DNA of 64,000 bases. Origin: Paramagnetospirillum caucaseum (lineage in GTDB: Bacteria > Pseudomonadota > Alphaproteobacteria > Rhodospirillales > Magnetospirillaceae). Within the stretch, counting starts at the first letter, position 1; each line of letters opens with the position of its first letter. This document shows positions 20,807 through 30,523 of this stretch, piece by piece. The position numbers and the translations under genes were made by a program. The stretch spans positions 1 to 64,000 of the forward strand of contig NZ_AONQ01000021.1 in assembly GCF_000342045.1 (NCBI RefSeq), given 5' to 3'. The notes under the pieces are model-generated. The model ran no database searches. It saw only the letters and a list, made by a program, of their open reading frames with translations, and was not told where the DNA came from.

Positions 20807-23392
20807 GTGCTTGAAGCCTATCGCCAGCATGTCGCCGAACGCGCCGCGCTCGGGATTCCCCCCCTGCCGCTGTCGGCGGAGCAGACCGAGGCCCTGGTCG
20901 GCCTGCTGCAGAATCCGCCCAAGGGCGAGGAGCAGACCCTCGTCGATCTGATCACCTATCGCGTCCCGGCCGGCGTGGACGACGCCGCCAAGATCAAGGC
21001 CGAGTTCCTGGACAAGGTGGCCAAGGGCACCGTTTCCTGCGCGCTGATCAGCCGCGAGAAGGCCGCCGAATTACTGGGCACCATGCTGGGCGGCTTCAAC
21101 GTCAAGCCGCTGATCGAGCTGCTGGGCGATGCCAAGGTGGGCGGCGTCGCCGCCGAGGGGCTGAAGAAGACCCTGCTGGTGTTCGACTTCTTCCACGACG
21201 TCAAGGATCTGGCCGACAAGGGCAACGCCAACGCCAAGGGGGTGCTGCAGTCCTGGGCCGACGCCGAGTGGTTCACCTCGCGCCCGGAAGTGCCGAAGTC
21301 GCTGACCGTCACCATCTTCAAGGTGACCGGCGAGACCAACACCGACGACCTGTCGCCCGCGCCCGACGCCTGGAGCCGTCCCGACATCCCCCTGCATGCC
21401 CTGGCCATGCTGAAGAATCCCCGCCCCGGCATCGAGGCCGACGAGCCCGGCGCCCGCGGCCCGCTGAAGCAGTTGGAGGCCCTGGCCAAGAAGGGCAATC
21501 TGGTGGCCTATGTGGGCGACGTGGTCGGCACCGGCTCCTCGCGCAAGTCCGCCACCAACTCGGTGCTGTGGTTCACCGGCGAGGACATCCCCTACGTCCC
21601 CAACAAGCGTTTCGGCGGCGTCTGCCTGGGCACCAAGATCGCCCCCATCTTCTACAACACCATGGAAGATGCCGGCGCCCTGCCCATCGAGCTGGACGTC
21701 AACCAGATGAACATGGGCGACGTGGTCGAGCTGCGTCCCTATGAGGGCAAGGCGCTGAAGGACGGCAAGGTCATCAGCGAATTCACCGTCAAGTCCGAGG
21801 TGATTTTCGACGAAGTGCGCGCCGGCGGCCGCATTCCGCTGATCATCGGCCGCGGCCTGACCACCAAGGCCCGCGAGGCCCTGGGTCTGCCGGTCTCCAC
21901 CCTGTTCCGCCTGCCGGCCGTGCCCAAGGATACCGGCAAGGGCTTCTCGCTGGCCCAGAAGATGGTCGGCCGCGCCTGTGGCCTGCCCGAGGGCAAGGGC
22001 ATGCGCCCCGGGACCTATTGCGAGCCCAAGATGACCACGGTCGGCTCGCAGGACACCACCGGCCCCATGACCCGCGACGAGCTGAAGGATCTGGCCTGTC
22101 TCGGCTTCTCCGCCGACATGGTGATGCAGTCCTTCTGCCACACCGCCGCCTATCCCAAGCTGGTGGACGTCAAGACCCACCGCGAGCTGCCGGGCTTCAT
22201 CTCCACCCGTGGCGGCGTGGCGCTCCGCCCCGGTGACGGCGTCATCCACTCGTGGCTGAACCGCCTGCTGCTGCCCGACACCGTGGGCACCGGCGGCGAT
22301 TCCCACACCCGCTTCCCCATCGGTATCTCCTTCCCGGCCGGTTCCGGTCTGGTGGCCTTCGCCGCCGCCACCGGCGTCATGCCGCTGGACATGCCGGAAT
22401 CGGTGCTGGTGCGCTTCAAGGGCAAGATGCAGCCCGGCGTCACGCTCCGCGACCTGGTCAACGCCATCCCGCTCTACGCCATCCGCGCCGGCCTGCTGAC
22501 CGTGGAGAAGAAGGGCAAGAAGAACGTCTTCTCCGGCCGCATCCTCGAGATCGAGGGCCTGCCCGACCTCAAGGTCGAGCAGGCGTTCGAGCTGTCCGAC
22601 GCCGCCGCCGAGCGTTCGGCCGCCGCCTGCTCGGTGCGCCTGGATAAGGCTCCAATCATCGAGTACATGACGTCGAACATCACCCTGATGAAGTGGATGA
22701 TCGCCAACGGCTACGAGGACCCGCGCACCCTGGGCCGCCGCATCAAGGCCATGGAAGCCTGGATCAAGAAGCCCGACCTGCTGGCCCCCGATGCCGATGC
22801 CGAATACGCCGCCGTGATCGAGATCGATCTGGCCGACGTCAAGGAGCCCATCGTCGCCTGCCCGAACGATCCCGACGACGTCAAGCTGCTGTCCGAAGTG
22901 GCCGGCGCCCATATCGACGAGGTGTTCATCGGTTCGTGCATGACCAATATCGGTCACTTCCGCGCCGCCGGTAAGGTGCTGGAGGGCAAGTCCGACATCC
23001 CGACGCGGCTGTGGATCGCGCCGCCCACCAAGATGGACGCCATGATCCTCAACGAGGAAGGCTACTACTCGGTACTGGGCAAGTCGGGCGCCCGCATGGA
23101 AATGCCCGGCTGCAGCCTGTGCATGGGCAATCAGGCGCAGATCCGCAAGGGCTCGACCGCCATGTCCACCTCGACCCGCAACTTCCCCAACCGTCTGGGC
23201 ATCGACACCAACGTCTATCTCGGTTCCGCCGAGCTGGCCGCCGTCTGCGCCCTGATGGGCAAGATCCCGACGGTCGCCGAGTATCTGGAGCAGGTCAACG
23301 TGGTCAACGCCAAGGCCGCCGACGTCTATCGCTACATGAACTTCGACCAGATCGCCGAGTTCAGGGACGTGGCCGCCAAGGTCGCCGTCTGA
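20807..23392 (+). CDS. acnB: Aconitate hydratase B
   Basis: Bifunctional aconitate hydratase 2/2-methylisocitrate dehydratase of the TCA cycle, 861 residues (the Escherichia coli enzyme has 865). The start is [20 protein letters not shown] matches the AcnB N-terminus, and GAGAGG lies 8 bases upstream; the longer frame from an ATG at 20732 adds 25 unrelated residues. The HEAT-like N-terminal domain, swivel domain and catalytic domains are in AcnB order. The [4Fe-4S] ligands are Cys711 (GSCMTN), Cys769 and Cys772 (CSLC). It is monocistronic, with its own promoter candidate and a strong terminator. Confidence 0.97.
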   Translation: MLEAYRQHVAERAALGIPPLPLSAEQTEALVGLLQNPPKGEEQTLVDLITYRVPAGVDDAAKIKAEFLDKVAKGTVSCALISREKAAELLGTMLGGFNVKPLIELLGDAKVGGVAAEGLKKTLLVFDFFHDVKDLADKGNANAKGVLQSWADAEWFTSRPEVPKSLTVTIFKVTGETNTDDLSPAPDAWSRPDIPLHALAMLKNPRPGIEADEPGARGPLKQLEALAKKGNLVAYVGDVVGTGSSRKSATNSVLWFTGEDIPYVPNKRFGGVCLGTKIAPIFYNTMEDAGALPIELDVNQMNMGDVVELRPYEGKALKDGKVISEFTVKSEVIFDEVRAGGRIPLIIGRGLTTKAREALGLPVSTLFRLPAVPKDTGKGFSLAQKMVGRACGLPEGKGMRPGTYCEPKMTTVGSQDTTGPMTRDELKDLACLGFSADMVMQSFCHTAAYPKLVDVKTHRELPGFISTRGGVALRPGDGVIHSWLNRLLLPDTVGTGGDSHTRFPIGISFPAGSGLVAFAAATGVMPLDMPESVLVRFKGKMQPGVTLRDLVNAIPLYAIRAGLLTVEKKGKKNVFSGRILEIEGLPDLKVEQAFELSDAAAERSAAACSVRLDKAPIIEYMTSNITLMKWMIANGYEDPRTLGRRIKAMEAWIKKPDLLAPDADAEYAAVIEIDLADVKEPIVACPNDPDDVKLLSEVAGAHIDEVFIGSCMTNIGHFRAAGKVLEGKSDIPTRLWIAPPTKMDAMILNEEGYYSVLGKSGARMEMPGCSLCMGNQAQIRKGSTAMSTSTRNFPNRLGIDTNVYLGSAELAAVCALMGKIPTVAEYLEQVNVVNAKAADVYRYMNFDQIAEFRDVAAKVAV

Positions 23393-23414
23393 CCCGACGC
23401 GATGTGATCAAGCG

Positions 23415-23446
23415 AAACCCCCGCCGGGAAGCCGGCGGGGGTTTTT
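23415..23446 (+). terminator. Intrinsic terminator of acnB
   Basis: An 11-bp perfect stem ACCCCCGCCGG/CCGGCGGGGGT with a 4-base loop, followed by TTTTT, 25 bases after the acnB stop. Confidence 0.92.
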
Positions 23447-23525
23447 CTCGTTCTAATGCTTATTGCCGTCGCGGCGACACCGTGTCATCCTGGTCCCCGT
23501 CCTTGTGATTGCGCGGAAAAGGGCC

Positions 23526-24296
23526 ATGTCCCCGGCGCACCGAATTCCCCCCAGCGGGAACCCGCTCATCGACCAGCAGCACGGCCGGCTCAGCGAGCTG
23601 ATCCAGCAGGCCGCCCTGGCGGCCCGCGACAACGACGGCGCCGCACCGTTTCTGCAGGCCCTGACCCAGTTCCGCCGCGCCCTGGCCCACCATTTCTCGG
23701 TGGAAAAGGTGATCTTCAGCGGGGCCGGCTTCGACGCCGCCAGCGGCCATGGCCGGGCCCACGCCATGATCCTCGAGCGCCTGGATTCCGGGCTGCATTC
23801 GGCGGGCGATCTGTCCACGGTCCAGGCCCGCCACCGCGTCCTGGAGGAGCTGGAAAGGATATTGCTGGACCACGAGATGCTGGAGGATGCCGCCTATTGG
23901 GATGCGGTCCGCGCCCATTCCGCCAGTCCGGCCCTGAAATGGACCGAGCTGATGGCCATCGGCATCGGCTGGGTGGACGACCAGCACCGGGACATGGTGG
24001 ACCTGCTCAACCAGCTGTCGCGGGCGGCCCGGACCGAGGACCACGCCGCCGTCAGCCCTCTGCTGCAGCAATTCCTGCACCTGGCCCGCCAGCACTTCGC
24101 CGCCGAGGAACGGCACCTGGAAGCCCGGGGCAGGCCGCTGTCCGGCCACCGGGCCGACCACGCCCGCATGCTGGCTGAGTTCGACCAGCTGGCGGCGGCG
24201 GAGGGCCACGGCCCCCGCATCCTGGTGGACCATTACCTGCGGTTCTGGGTGATGGAGCACATCCTGGGCATCGACCGCCAGGATCTGATGGAGTGA
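23526..24296 (+). CDS. Tandem hemerythrin-domain protein
   Basis: A 256-residue soluble protein made of two hemerythrin four-helix bundles. The first (about 10-120) shows LIDQQHGRLSELI, AHHFSVEKVIF and HGRAHAMI. The second (about 140-255) shows WVDDQHRDMVDLL, HFAAEERHLEARG, HRADHARML and VMEHILGID. The second domain carries the full di-iron ligand set; the first has phenylalanine where the paired HxxxEKH histidine is expected, so its iron site may be incomplete. Likely roles are oxygen binding or sensing. The start ATG at 23526 is chosen over an upstream frame extension of 21 codons. Confidence 0.85.
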   Translation: MSPAHRIPPSGNPLIDQQHGRLSELIQQAALAARDNDGAAPFLQALTQFRRALAHHFSVEKVIFSGAGFDAASGHGRAHAMILERLDSGLHSAGDLSTVQARHRVLEELERILLDHEMLEDAAYWDAVRAHSASPALKWTELMAIGIGWVDDQHRDMVDLLNQLSRAARTEDHAAVSPLLQQFLHLARQHFAAEERHLEARGRPLSGHRADHARMLAEFDQLAAAEGHGPRILVDHYLRFWVMEHILGIDRQDLME

Positions 24297-24412
24297 AGCG
24301 GGCAAAGCCCCCGCTTCTCCCCGAGGATCAGACCTGGGTTTTTCCCTCGCCGGGCGCGCGCCTTATGCCGCGGAAGGCAAGGGCGCTCGCGCCTGTCCGC
24401 CGCTTGGGCGCT

Positions 24413-24438
24413 CCCGGTGATCGATTGCGATCACCGGG
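24413..24438. repeat. 11-bp perfect hairpin between convergent genes
   Basis: CCCGGTGATCG and CGATCACCGGG pair around a 4-base loop between the hemerythrin stop (plus) and the glucosaminidase stop (minus). Neither side has a T-run. A bidirectional terminator is possible but not proven. Confidence 0.4.
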
Positions 24439-24446
24439 ATATGGGA

Positions 24447-25376
24447 TCAGCCCCGCCGGGCCTGAACCCGGCCCAGGCGGGCCTGGTCGTAGCGGGTCAG
24501 TTCGTTGCGGCGGATCAGGGTGCGGATGGTCTGCACATAGGCGTCGCCCCGCTCGGAATAGCCGGACAGCGCCGCCGCCAGGGCATGGCCGTCGGGCCAC
24601 GCCCCCTCGGCGCGGGTCTGGGCGCGGACCCGGCGCAATCCCTCATAGGCGCGATGGGTGTTGAGGTTGTGCGCATAGGCGCGCACCGCCTCGTACAGCG
24701 TGGTGAAGTTGCGCATGCCGCTGCCGTCGGCCGAAGCCTCGACGGTATGGCCGAACAGGTTGCGCGAGCGGCGCACCAGCCGGGAGGTGCCCCAGCCGGA
24801 TTCCTCGGCCGACTGGGCCAGGGCCAGGGAGGCCGGCACCACGTCGACGCGGGACAGCAGCTTGCGCAAATTGCCGTCCTCCACCTCGTAGCGCCGGGCG
24901 AGATCGGCCAGCCAGGCCTGATCCGAGGCGGCCACATGCAGGCGGTTGGCCTTGCGGGTCATGATGTCGAGCAGGCGCGAGCGTTCGGCGGCGATCTCCT
25001 CGTCCACCGCCAGCACCAGGGGCAGCATGACGCGCAGGAACACCGCCTTCCGGTCATCGCTGTCGGACAGATCGTCGATGTCGCCGGGAATATGGGGCAG
25101 GAACAGCGGCGGCACGTCGACCTGACCGGCCGCCACCGCCTCGAGGCGGTAGCCCATGCGGTCGAGTGCCAGATTGAGGCGGGCAGCGCTGCTGACATCG
25201 TCGCCGGTGAGCGCGGCGGCCTGCTGCGGCGCGGGCTGCTCCACCTGGGGACGGGACACCGCGACGGGCGCGGCGGTATCGTGAAGAACCATCCAGTATA
25301 GACCGCCAACCGCGCCGAGAAGGGCTGCGAAACTGGCTGCTGTGAAGATTCGGGATCCGATCGACCCGGCTCGCAT
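24447..25376 (-). CDS. Membrane-anchored glucosaminidase (Bax-like)
   Basis: A 309-residue protein with an N-terminal membrane anchor (about 10-32), a proline/glutamine-rich linker and a C-terminal glucosaminidase domain (about 170-300). The catalytic region reads SLALAQSAEESGWGTSRL, followed by NLFGHTVE and the TLYEAVRAYAHNLNTHRAYE stretch of the Bax family. It would hydrolyse peptidoglycan glycan strands from the periplasmic face. An FNR-type palindrome lies 59-72 bases upstream, so expression may rise under low oxygen. Confidence 0.87.
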   Translation of the reverse strand: MRAGSIGSRIFTAASFAALLGAVGGLYWMVLHDTAAPVAVSRPQVEQPAPQQAAALTGDDVSSAARLNLALDRMGYRLEAVAAGQVDVPPLFLPHIPGDIDDLSDSDDRKAVFLRVMLPLVLAVDEEIAAERSRLLDIMTRKANRLHVAASDQAWLADLARRYEVEDGNLRKLLSRVDVVPASLALAQSAEESGWGTSRLVRRSRNLFGHTVEASADGSGMRNFTTLYEAVRAYAHNLNTHRAYEGLRRVRAQTRAEGAWPDGHALAAALSGYSERGDAYVQTIRTLIRRNELTRYDQARLGRVQARRG

Positions 25377-25434
25377 ATGGGGCTGCCTCCGCCTTGTTGC
25401 AGTGCAATATCGAGAACGACCTTACCCGAGGCGA

Positions 25435-25448
25435 TTGAGCTAAATCAA
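25435..25448. promoter_or_regulatory. FNR/FixK-type box upstream of the glucosaminidase gene
   Basis: TTGAGCTAAATCAA fits TTGA-N6-TCAA. Its centre (25441.5) would be near -41.5 or -44.5 of a start predicted at 25397-25400 on the minus strand, where TATTGC (25404-25409) can serve as the -10. This is the arrangement of a class II FNR-activated promoter. Confidence 0.5.
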
Positions 25449-25463
25449 CCCAAAACCGCCCGA

Positions 25464-25510
25464 TATACGAACAAAAACAGAACATGCCCCGAGCCGGCGG
25501 CTCGGGGCAT
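25464..25510 (-). terminator. Intrinsic terminator of the NifU-like gene
   Basis: On the minus strand ATGCCCCGAGCC and GGCTCGGGGCAT (25484-25510) form a 12-bp perfect stem with a 3-base loop, followed by GTTCTGTTTTTG. It lies about 28 bases after the stop of the NifU-like gene. Confidence 0.85.
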
Positions 25511-25538
25511 GCGGATGAAACGGTTGAAAAAGAGGCGG

Positions 25539-26087
25539 TTACTCGACCGCCTGGACAGCCATCACCTCGGGAACATAATACTTCAGCATGTTCTCGATGC
25601 CGTGCTTCAGGGTGGCGCTGGAGCTGGGACAGCCCGAGCAGGCGCCCTGCAGGTGCAGGTAGACGATGCCGTCCTCGAAGGCGCGGAAGATGATGTCGCC
25701 GCCGTCCTGGGCCACCGCCGGACGCACGCGGGTATCCAGCAGTTCCTTGATCTGCATGACGATGCCGTCGTCGTCGCCGGTGGCGGCGGCCGCCTCGGAG
25801 CCGGGATTGATCACCGGATCGCCGGAATTGTAGTGGTCCATGATGGCCGCCAGCACCTGGGGCTTGACCACCTGCCAGTCGGCGGCATCGATCTTGGCCA
25901 CGGTGATGAAGTCGGTGCCGAGGAACACGCTGCCCACGCCCTCGATGGCGAACAGGCGGGTGGCCAGCGGCGAGCCGGCGGCCCGCGAGGCCTCGGCGAA
26001 ATCGGCGGTCCCCTGGCCCATCACCACGGTGCCGGGCAGGAACTTCAGGGTGGCGGGATTGGGGGTGGGTTCGGTCTGGATGAACAT
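25539..26087 (-). CDS. NifU-family Fe-S scaffold protein (Nfu type)
   Basis: A 182-residue iron-sulfur carrier. An N-terminal Nfu_N (Scaffold) domain, MFIQTEPTPNPATLKFLPG to about residue 90, is followed by a C-terminal NifU-like domain with the cluster-binding CSGC (Cys150 and Cys153). It would deliver [4Fe-4S] clusters to apo-enzymes. I start at MFIQTEPTPNP, the family start; eight codons upstream are discarded. It ends in a strong terminator. Its closeness to acnB is probably coincidental. Confidence 0.93.
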   Translation of the reverse strand: MFIQTEPTPNPATLKFLPGTVVMGQGTADFAEASRAAGSPLATRLFAIEGVGSVFLGTDFITVAKIDAADWQVVKPQVLAAIMDHYNSGDPVINPGSEAAAATGDDDGIVMQIKELLDTRVRPAVAQDGGDIIFRAFEDGIVYLHLQGACSGCPSSSATLKHGIENMLKYYVPEVMAVQAVE

Positions 26088-26192
26088 GGGGGTCCTTACG
26101 CTTCGGAGCACGAAAACTGCCCCTAGTAGATGGCGTCGTCTATCTCCGAGTCAAGGAGTAGGATGAAACCGGCCGGCGCTTGAGGGACTCGC

Positions 26193-26660
26193 CTAACTGA
26201 TCGCGTCGATCTGGTCGGGTGTCAGGCTGCCCGGCACCAGGGTCAGCGGCACCCGCAGCTTGCCGATATACTTGCCGGTCAGCGCGGTGACCAGCGGCCC
26301 CGGCCCGCCCGGCCCGGTGTCGGCGGCCAGCACCAGCACCGAGATGGAGGGCTCCTCGGCGATCAGGGCGATCAGCTCGTCGCGGGGATTGCCCTCGCGG
26401 ACGTGAAGCACCGGAACATGACCCGACAACTGGTTGACGTCGCCGGCCAGGCGGTTGAGCAATTCCTCGGCCGCCTCGCGCGCCTCGGCGCGCATCAGAT
26501 TGCCGATGGAGGCGAAATGCTCGTATTCGGTGGGCTCTATGACGCGCAGCAGCGCCACCTGCCCGCCCGACGAGCGGGCGCGGCGGCAGGCGAAACGCAA
26601 CGCCGCCTGCATCTCGGGCGAATCGTCCACAACCACCAGGAACACGCGATTGGTCGGCAT
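26193..26660 (-). CDS. Universal stress protein (UspA family)
   Basis: A 155-residue single-domain USP beginning MPTNRVFLVVVDDSPEMQAAL. It has the Rossmann-like pattern and a region near residues 112-150 where ATP-binding members carry GxxGx9GS; here GPGGPGPLVTALTGKYIG is a weak match, so nucleotide binding is uncertain. It follows the TIGR02186 gene by 20 bases and is probably the last gene of the TSUP-TIGR02186-USP unit. Confidence 0.88.
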   Translation of the reverse strand: MPTNRVFLVVVDDSPEMQAALRFACRRARSSGGQVALLRVIEPTEYEHFASIGNLMRAEAREAAEELLNRLAGDVNQLSGHVPVLHVREGNPRDELIALIAEEPSISVLVLAADTGPGGPGPLVTALTGKYIGKLRVPLTLVPGSLTPDQIDAIS

Positions 26661-26680
26661 GATGTCCTCCCCGGGAATGC

Positions 26681-27445
26681 TCAGGCTTTCTTGAAGACGA
26701 TCGCGGCGAGCCAGCCGGCGAAGGCCGCCAGGGCGATGGCGATGATGCCGTAGGCCGCCGCCTGCTGGTGAGCGAAATCATAGACGTCGGCCCCGATGCC
26801 GATCTTGCTGACCACCAGGGGGGTGGTCTGGGCGCTGACCACCTGGCCGCCCACCATCAGGTAGACCTCGACCATGTAGACGCCCACCGGCACGTTGGCG
26901 GGGAAATGCACGTCGGTGCGGAACAGGCGCTGGCTCAGCATGCCGATCTCCAGCACCTTGTCGCCGTAAAGACCCTTCTTCTGGTTCAGGCGGATCAGCG
27001 CCTTGCGGTATTCCGCCGTATCCGCGCCGCCGTCCTTGACCCGGAGGGCGAGGTCCAGGTGATCCAGCCCGATCTGGTGGCGCCCCAGGATGGCCGGCGG
27101 CGCCAGCTGGTCCAGCGGACGGGTCGAGGCCACCTGGTAGAAGGACGGAGCGTTGTCCACCTTGGCGATGCCGGAATTGATCCAGATGCCGGCGGTGCGG
27201 TCCTTGCGCCGCAGGGTCTCGGACCTGTTGGGACCGCGCACCACCACCACCACGTCGCCGGTCTTGCCGCCGTCCACCTCCTCGATGGCGCCGAACAGCA
27301 GCACGTCGGTGCCGGCGAAGCCGGTGGTGATGGCCACCAGATGCTTGGACAGGTCGGCGACCAGCGGCTCGGCGGCGTGGGCTGGCACAAAGGGGGCCGG
27401 GGCGCAAAGCGCCAGCAGGGATAAAGCCAGGAGCAACCGCCTCAT
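26681..27445 (-). CDS. TIGR02186 family exported membrane protein
   Basis: A 254-residue protein with a signal peptide (MRRLLLALSLLALCAPAPF to about residue 24), a beta-rich periplasmic domain, and one C-terminal membrane segment (AAAYGIIAIALAAFAGWLAAIVF). It is anchored with its bulk in the periplasm. TIGR02186 proteins are found next to TauE/SafE permeases in alphaproteobacteria, and here the two genes share one base (TGATG). A role as accessory subunit of that transporter is inferred; no enzyme motif is visible. Confidence 0.82.
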   Translation of the reverse strand: MRRLLLALSLLALCAPAPFVPAHAAEPLVADLSKHLVAITTGFAGTDVLLFGAIEEVDGGKTGDVVVVVRGPNRSETLRRKDRTAGIWINSGIAKVDNAPSFYQVASTRPLDQLAPPAILGRHQIGLDHLDLALRVKDGGADTAEYRKALIRLNQKKGLYGDKVLEIGMLSQRLFRTDVHFPANVPVGVYMVEVYLMVGGQVVSAQTTPLVVSKIGIGADVYDFAHQQAAAYGIIAIALAAFAGWLAAIVFKKA

Positions 27446-28371
27446 CAGTGCTTGCCCCCCGTCCCGACGGCGAACAGTTCGTTCGGCACCGTCACCATGT
27501 CGAACAGCAGCTTGAGACAGACCCCCAGCACCATCAGGGCCAGCAGCGAGCGCAATTGCTCGCCCTTCAGCTTGACGCCGAAGCGGGCGCCGACCTGGGC
27601 GCCGACCACGCCGCCCAGCAGCAGCAGCAGGGCCAGCACCACGTCCACCGTGTGGTTCATGGTCGATTGCAGGAAGGTGGCGTTGGCGGTGACGAAGATG
27701 ATCTGGAACAGCGAGGTGCCGACCACCACCGAGGTGGGCATGCCCAGCAGGTAGATCATGGCCGGCACCATGATGAAGCCGCCGCCCACGCCCATCAGCG
27801 CCGCCAGAATGCCGACGAACAGGCCGATGGTGGCCGGGATGATGGCGCTGATATAGAGCTGCGAACGGCGGAAGCGCATCTTGAGCGGCAGGCCGTGCAT
27901 CCAGCCGTGCTGGTGCTTCTTGCGCACCGCAACGGCGCCGCCGTTGCGCCGGCTGGCCAGCAGCGCCTGGATGCTCTCCACCAGCATCAGCGCGCCGACG
28001 ATGCCGAGAAAGACGATGTAGCACAGCGAGATGACCAGATCGATCTGGCCCAGGCCGCGCAGCCACCGGAAGAGATAGACACCCAGCGTCGAGCCGACGA
28101 AGCCGCCCAGCGTCAGGATCAGCCCCATCCTGACGTCGACGTTGCCGCGCCGCCAATGGGCCAGCACGCCGGACACCGACGAGGCGACGATCTGGTTGGC
28201 CTCGGTCCCCACCGCCACGGTGGGCGGCACCCCCAGGAAGATCAGCAGCGGAGTCATCAGGAATCCGCCGCCGACCCCGAACAGGCCGGACATGAATCCC
28301 ACGGCGCCACCCAGTCCCAGGATGACGAAAACGTTCACCGACATCTCGGCGATGGGAAGGTAGATCTGCAT
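27445..28371 (-). CDS. TauE/SafE (TSUP) family membrane transporter
   Basis: A 308-residue inner-membrane protein with about eight membrane segments and the duplicated TSUP signature: SGLFGVGGGFLMTPLLIFLG near residue 30 and ILAALMGVGGGFIMVPAMIY near residue 190. The family exports or imports sulfite, sulfoacetate or other organosulfur anions. With the TIGR02186 protein and a USP it forms a three-gene unit. The substrate cannot be read from sequence. Confidence 0.9.
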   Translation of the reverse strand: MQIYLPIAEMSVNVFVILGLGGAVGFMSGLFGVGGGFLMTPLLIFLGVPPTVAVGTEANQIVASSVSGVLAHWRRGNVDVRMGLILTLGGFVGSTLGVYLFRWLRGLGQIDLVISLCYIVFLGIVGALMLVESIQALLASRRNGGAVAVRKKHQHGWMHGLPLKMRFRRSQLYISAIIPATIGLFVGILAALMGVGGGFIMVPAMIYLLGMPTSVVVGTSLFQIIFVTANATFLQSTMNHTVDVVLALLLLLGGVVGAQVGARFGVKLKGEQLRSLLALMVLGVCLKLLFDMVTVPNELFAVGTGGKH

Positions 28372-28484
28372 TCCTTCCGCCCCCTGCCCCTTGCGCTCTC
28401 AGGCGGCGCTTGCGGGGTTCCTTGGTTGTCGCTCCAACCGGGGTATGATGGCAACAGGAATTTTATGGTTTTCTAATGTTCACG

Positions 28485-29465
28485 CTATTTCAGCGCCGCC
28501 AGGACGTCGGCGGCCTGCATGCGCACCCGCAGCGTGGCATAGCCCTGGGCGGCCAGATGGTTCGGCAGGAAACTGGAATCGGGGGCGGCGCTCCATACCA
28601 GCCAGGGGCGCAGGCGGGCGGCGGCGGCCAGATGATCGACCATGCGGGTCCAGGCCTCGAGCTGGCGGCGCTCGGCCAGCACCTTCTCGAAATCGCGGCC
28701 CAGCTCGCGCAGCACGATGGAATAGGCGTAGAGCCGGCCCTTATTGCCGTAGAACACCCCGTCCACGCCGAAATCCAGCAGTACCGGGCGGCCGGCGGCC
28801 AGATGGTGGTCGATGGACTCGGTGACCTCGTCCAGGTCGCGGACCAGCGCCTCGACCAGGGCGGCCAGCGCCTCCGGCTTGCGCTCGAAGCCGGCCGAGC
28901 CGGCGGCCACCAGATCATTGTAGAGGTCCAGCGAGCGCTGGGCGTTGCGGTACTGCTTCTCGGCCGAGGCGGTGGGCAGCCACGATTTGTGGGTGTCGAA
29001 CTTCCACACCGTGCCGGGATACTTCAAGAGGCCGGCGGCGTGGTTGAGGTTGACGTCGACGCCGTTGGGGCCGAAGGCCACGCCCTTTTCGGAATTGAGC
29101 GCGCCGACCATGCGGGCCAGCCCGCCCACCAGCCCCAGCTGGAAGGCCGGCATGTCGCGCAGCCAGGCGCCCGGCATGAAGAACGGATCGTTGGCGTGCC
29201 ACTTGCTGACGTCCAGCTCGCGCGAGATCAGGGCGGCGGCCACCGCCACGCCGCGCGAGCGCGGCGCCATGACGTTGCCCGGGGCGAAGTCGGGATTGTC
29301 GTCCACCTTGCTGATCGCCACCATGGCGATGGGGAAGACCAGCACCACGACGATGGCGAAGGCCCACAGCACGAAGCGCCGCGACGGATGGCGCAGCACG
29401 GCGGCGATGCCGGCCAGGGCGGCGGCGATGCCGTTCAGCAGGGTTTCGGCGAAGCGCTGGGTCAC
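28485..29465 (-). CDS. DUF2333 family membrane protein
   Basis: A 326-residue protein of the DUF2333 family with one N-terminal membrane segment ([21 protein letters not shown], about 31-51) and a soluble, mostly helical periplasmic domain. No catalytic motif is recognisable. Its ATG overlaps the trpS stop (ATGA), and it is followed by a 113-base gap before the TSUP gene. Confidence 0.83.
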   Translation of the reverse strand: MTQRFAETLLNGIAAALAGIAAVLRHPSRRFVLWAFAIVVVLVFPIAMVAISKVDDNPDFAPGNVMAPRSRGVAVAAALISRELDVSKWHANDPFFMPGAWLRDMPAFQLGLVGGLARMVGALNSEKGVAFGPNGVDVNLNHAAGLLKYPGTVWKFDTHKSWLPTASAEKQYRNAQRSLDLYNDLVAAGSAGFERKPEALAALVEALVRDLDEVTESIDHHLAAGRPVLLDFGVDGVFYGNKGRLYAYSIVLRELGRDFEKVLAERRQLEAWTRMVDHLAAAARLRPWLVWSAAPDSSFLPNHLAAQGYATLRVRMQAADVLAALK

Positions 29466-30460
29466 GGCCGCAGGAACCCGACGATATCGTAGACGTCCTT
29501 GATGATCGGGCGGGCGATGGCATCGGCCCGCTCGGCGCCCGAACGCAGGATGGAATCGATATGGGCTGTATCGGTCATCAGGCGCTTCATCTCGGTGTTG
29601 ATGGGACCCAGCACCGAGACGGCCAGATCCACCAGCTCCTTCTTGAATTCCGAGAACTGCCGGCCTTCGAACTGGCTGACCACCTGGGCCTTCTCCTTGT
29701 CGGCGAGCGCCGCGTAGATCCCCAGAAGGTTGGAGGCCTCGGGGCGGCCTTCAAGGCCTTCAAGGGTGCCGGGCAGCGGCTCCAGGTCGGTCTTGGCCTT
29801 CCTGATCTTCAAGGCGATGGTGTCGGCATCGTCGGTCATGTTGATGCGCGAGTAATCGGATTCGTCCGACTTGCTCATCTTCTTGGCGCCGTCGCGCAAG
29901 CTCATGATGCGCGCCGCCTCGGGCGGAATGATCGGCTCGGGCTGGGGAAAGAACTCGACGCCGAAATCATTGTTGAACTTCTGGGCGGTGTCGCGGGCCA
30001 GTTCCAGATGCTGCTTCTGGTCCTCGCCCACCGGCACATGGGTGGCCTTGTAGGCCAGGATGTCGGCGCTCATCAGGTTGGGATAGGCGAACAGCCCGAC
30101 CGAGGCGTTCTCCTTGTGCTTGCCCGCCTTGTCCTTGAACTGGGTCATGCGGTTCAGCCAGCCCATGCGCGCCACGCAGTTGAAGATCCAGGCCAGCTGG
30201 GCGTGGGCGGGAACCATCGACTGGTTGAAGACGACGTGCTTCGAGGCGTCGACGCCGGCGGCGATCATCCCGGCGGTGACTTCCCGGATGTTGCGGGTCA
30301 GCTCCTTGGGCTCCTGCCACAGGGTGATGGCGTGCATGTCGACGATGCAGAAGATGCACTCGTACTCGTCTTGAAGCCGCACCCAGTTGCGGATGGCGCC
30401 CAGGTAATTGCCGAGATGGAGATTGCCGGTGGGCTGGACGCCGGAAAAGATGCGCTTCAT
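29462..30460 (-). CDS. trpS: Tryptophan--tRNA ligase
   Basis: Class I tryptophanyl-tRNA synthetase, 332 residues. The ATP-binding HIGH-like motif is [11 protein letters not shown] at about 12-22 and the KMSKS loop is [10 protein letters not shown] near residue 195. Length and domain order are normal. The start region has only a weak Shine-Dalgarno. Order on the strand is murJ, trpS, DUF2333, with 63 bases between murJ and trpS. Confidence 0.97.
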   Translation of the reverse strand: MKRIFSGVQPTGNLHLGNYLGAIRNWVRLQDEYECIFCIVDMHAITLWQEPKELTRNIREVTAGMIAAGVDASKHVVFNQSMVPAHAQLAWIFNCVARMGWLNRMTQFKDKAGKHKENASVGLFAYPNLMSADILAYKATHVPVGEDQKQHLELARDTAQKFNNDFGVEFFPQPEPIIPPEAARIMSLRDGAKKMSKSDESDYSRINMTDDADTIALKIRKAKTDLEPLPGTLEGLEGRPEASNLLGIYAALADKEKAQVVSQFEGRQFSEFKKELVDLAVSVLGPINTEMKRLMTDTAHIDSILRSGAERADAIARPIIKDVYDIVGFLRP

Positions 30461-30523
30461 GACGGGGAGTGACTCCGGGAGAGAACCTTCAGGGGGAGAG
30501 GTATACTCCCTGGCCCGCCCAAA

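Noticed and set aside
21071-22957. Long minus-strand open frame opposite acnB
   Set aside because: Antisense shadow of a well-supported enzyme gene with low-complexity His/Gly/Gln content.
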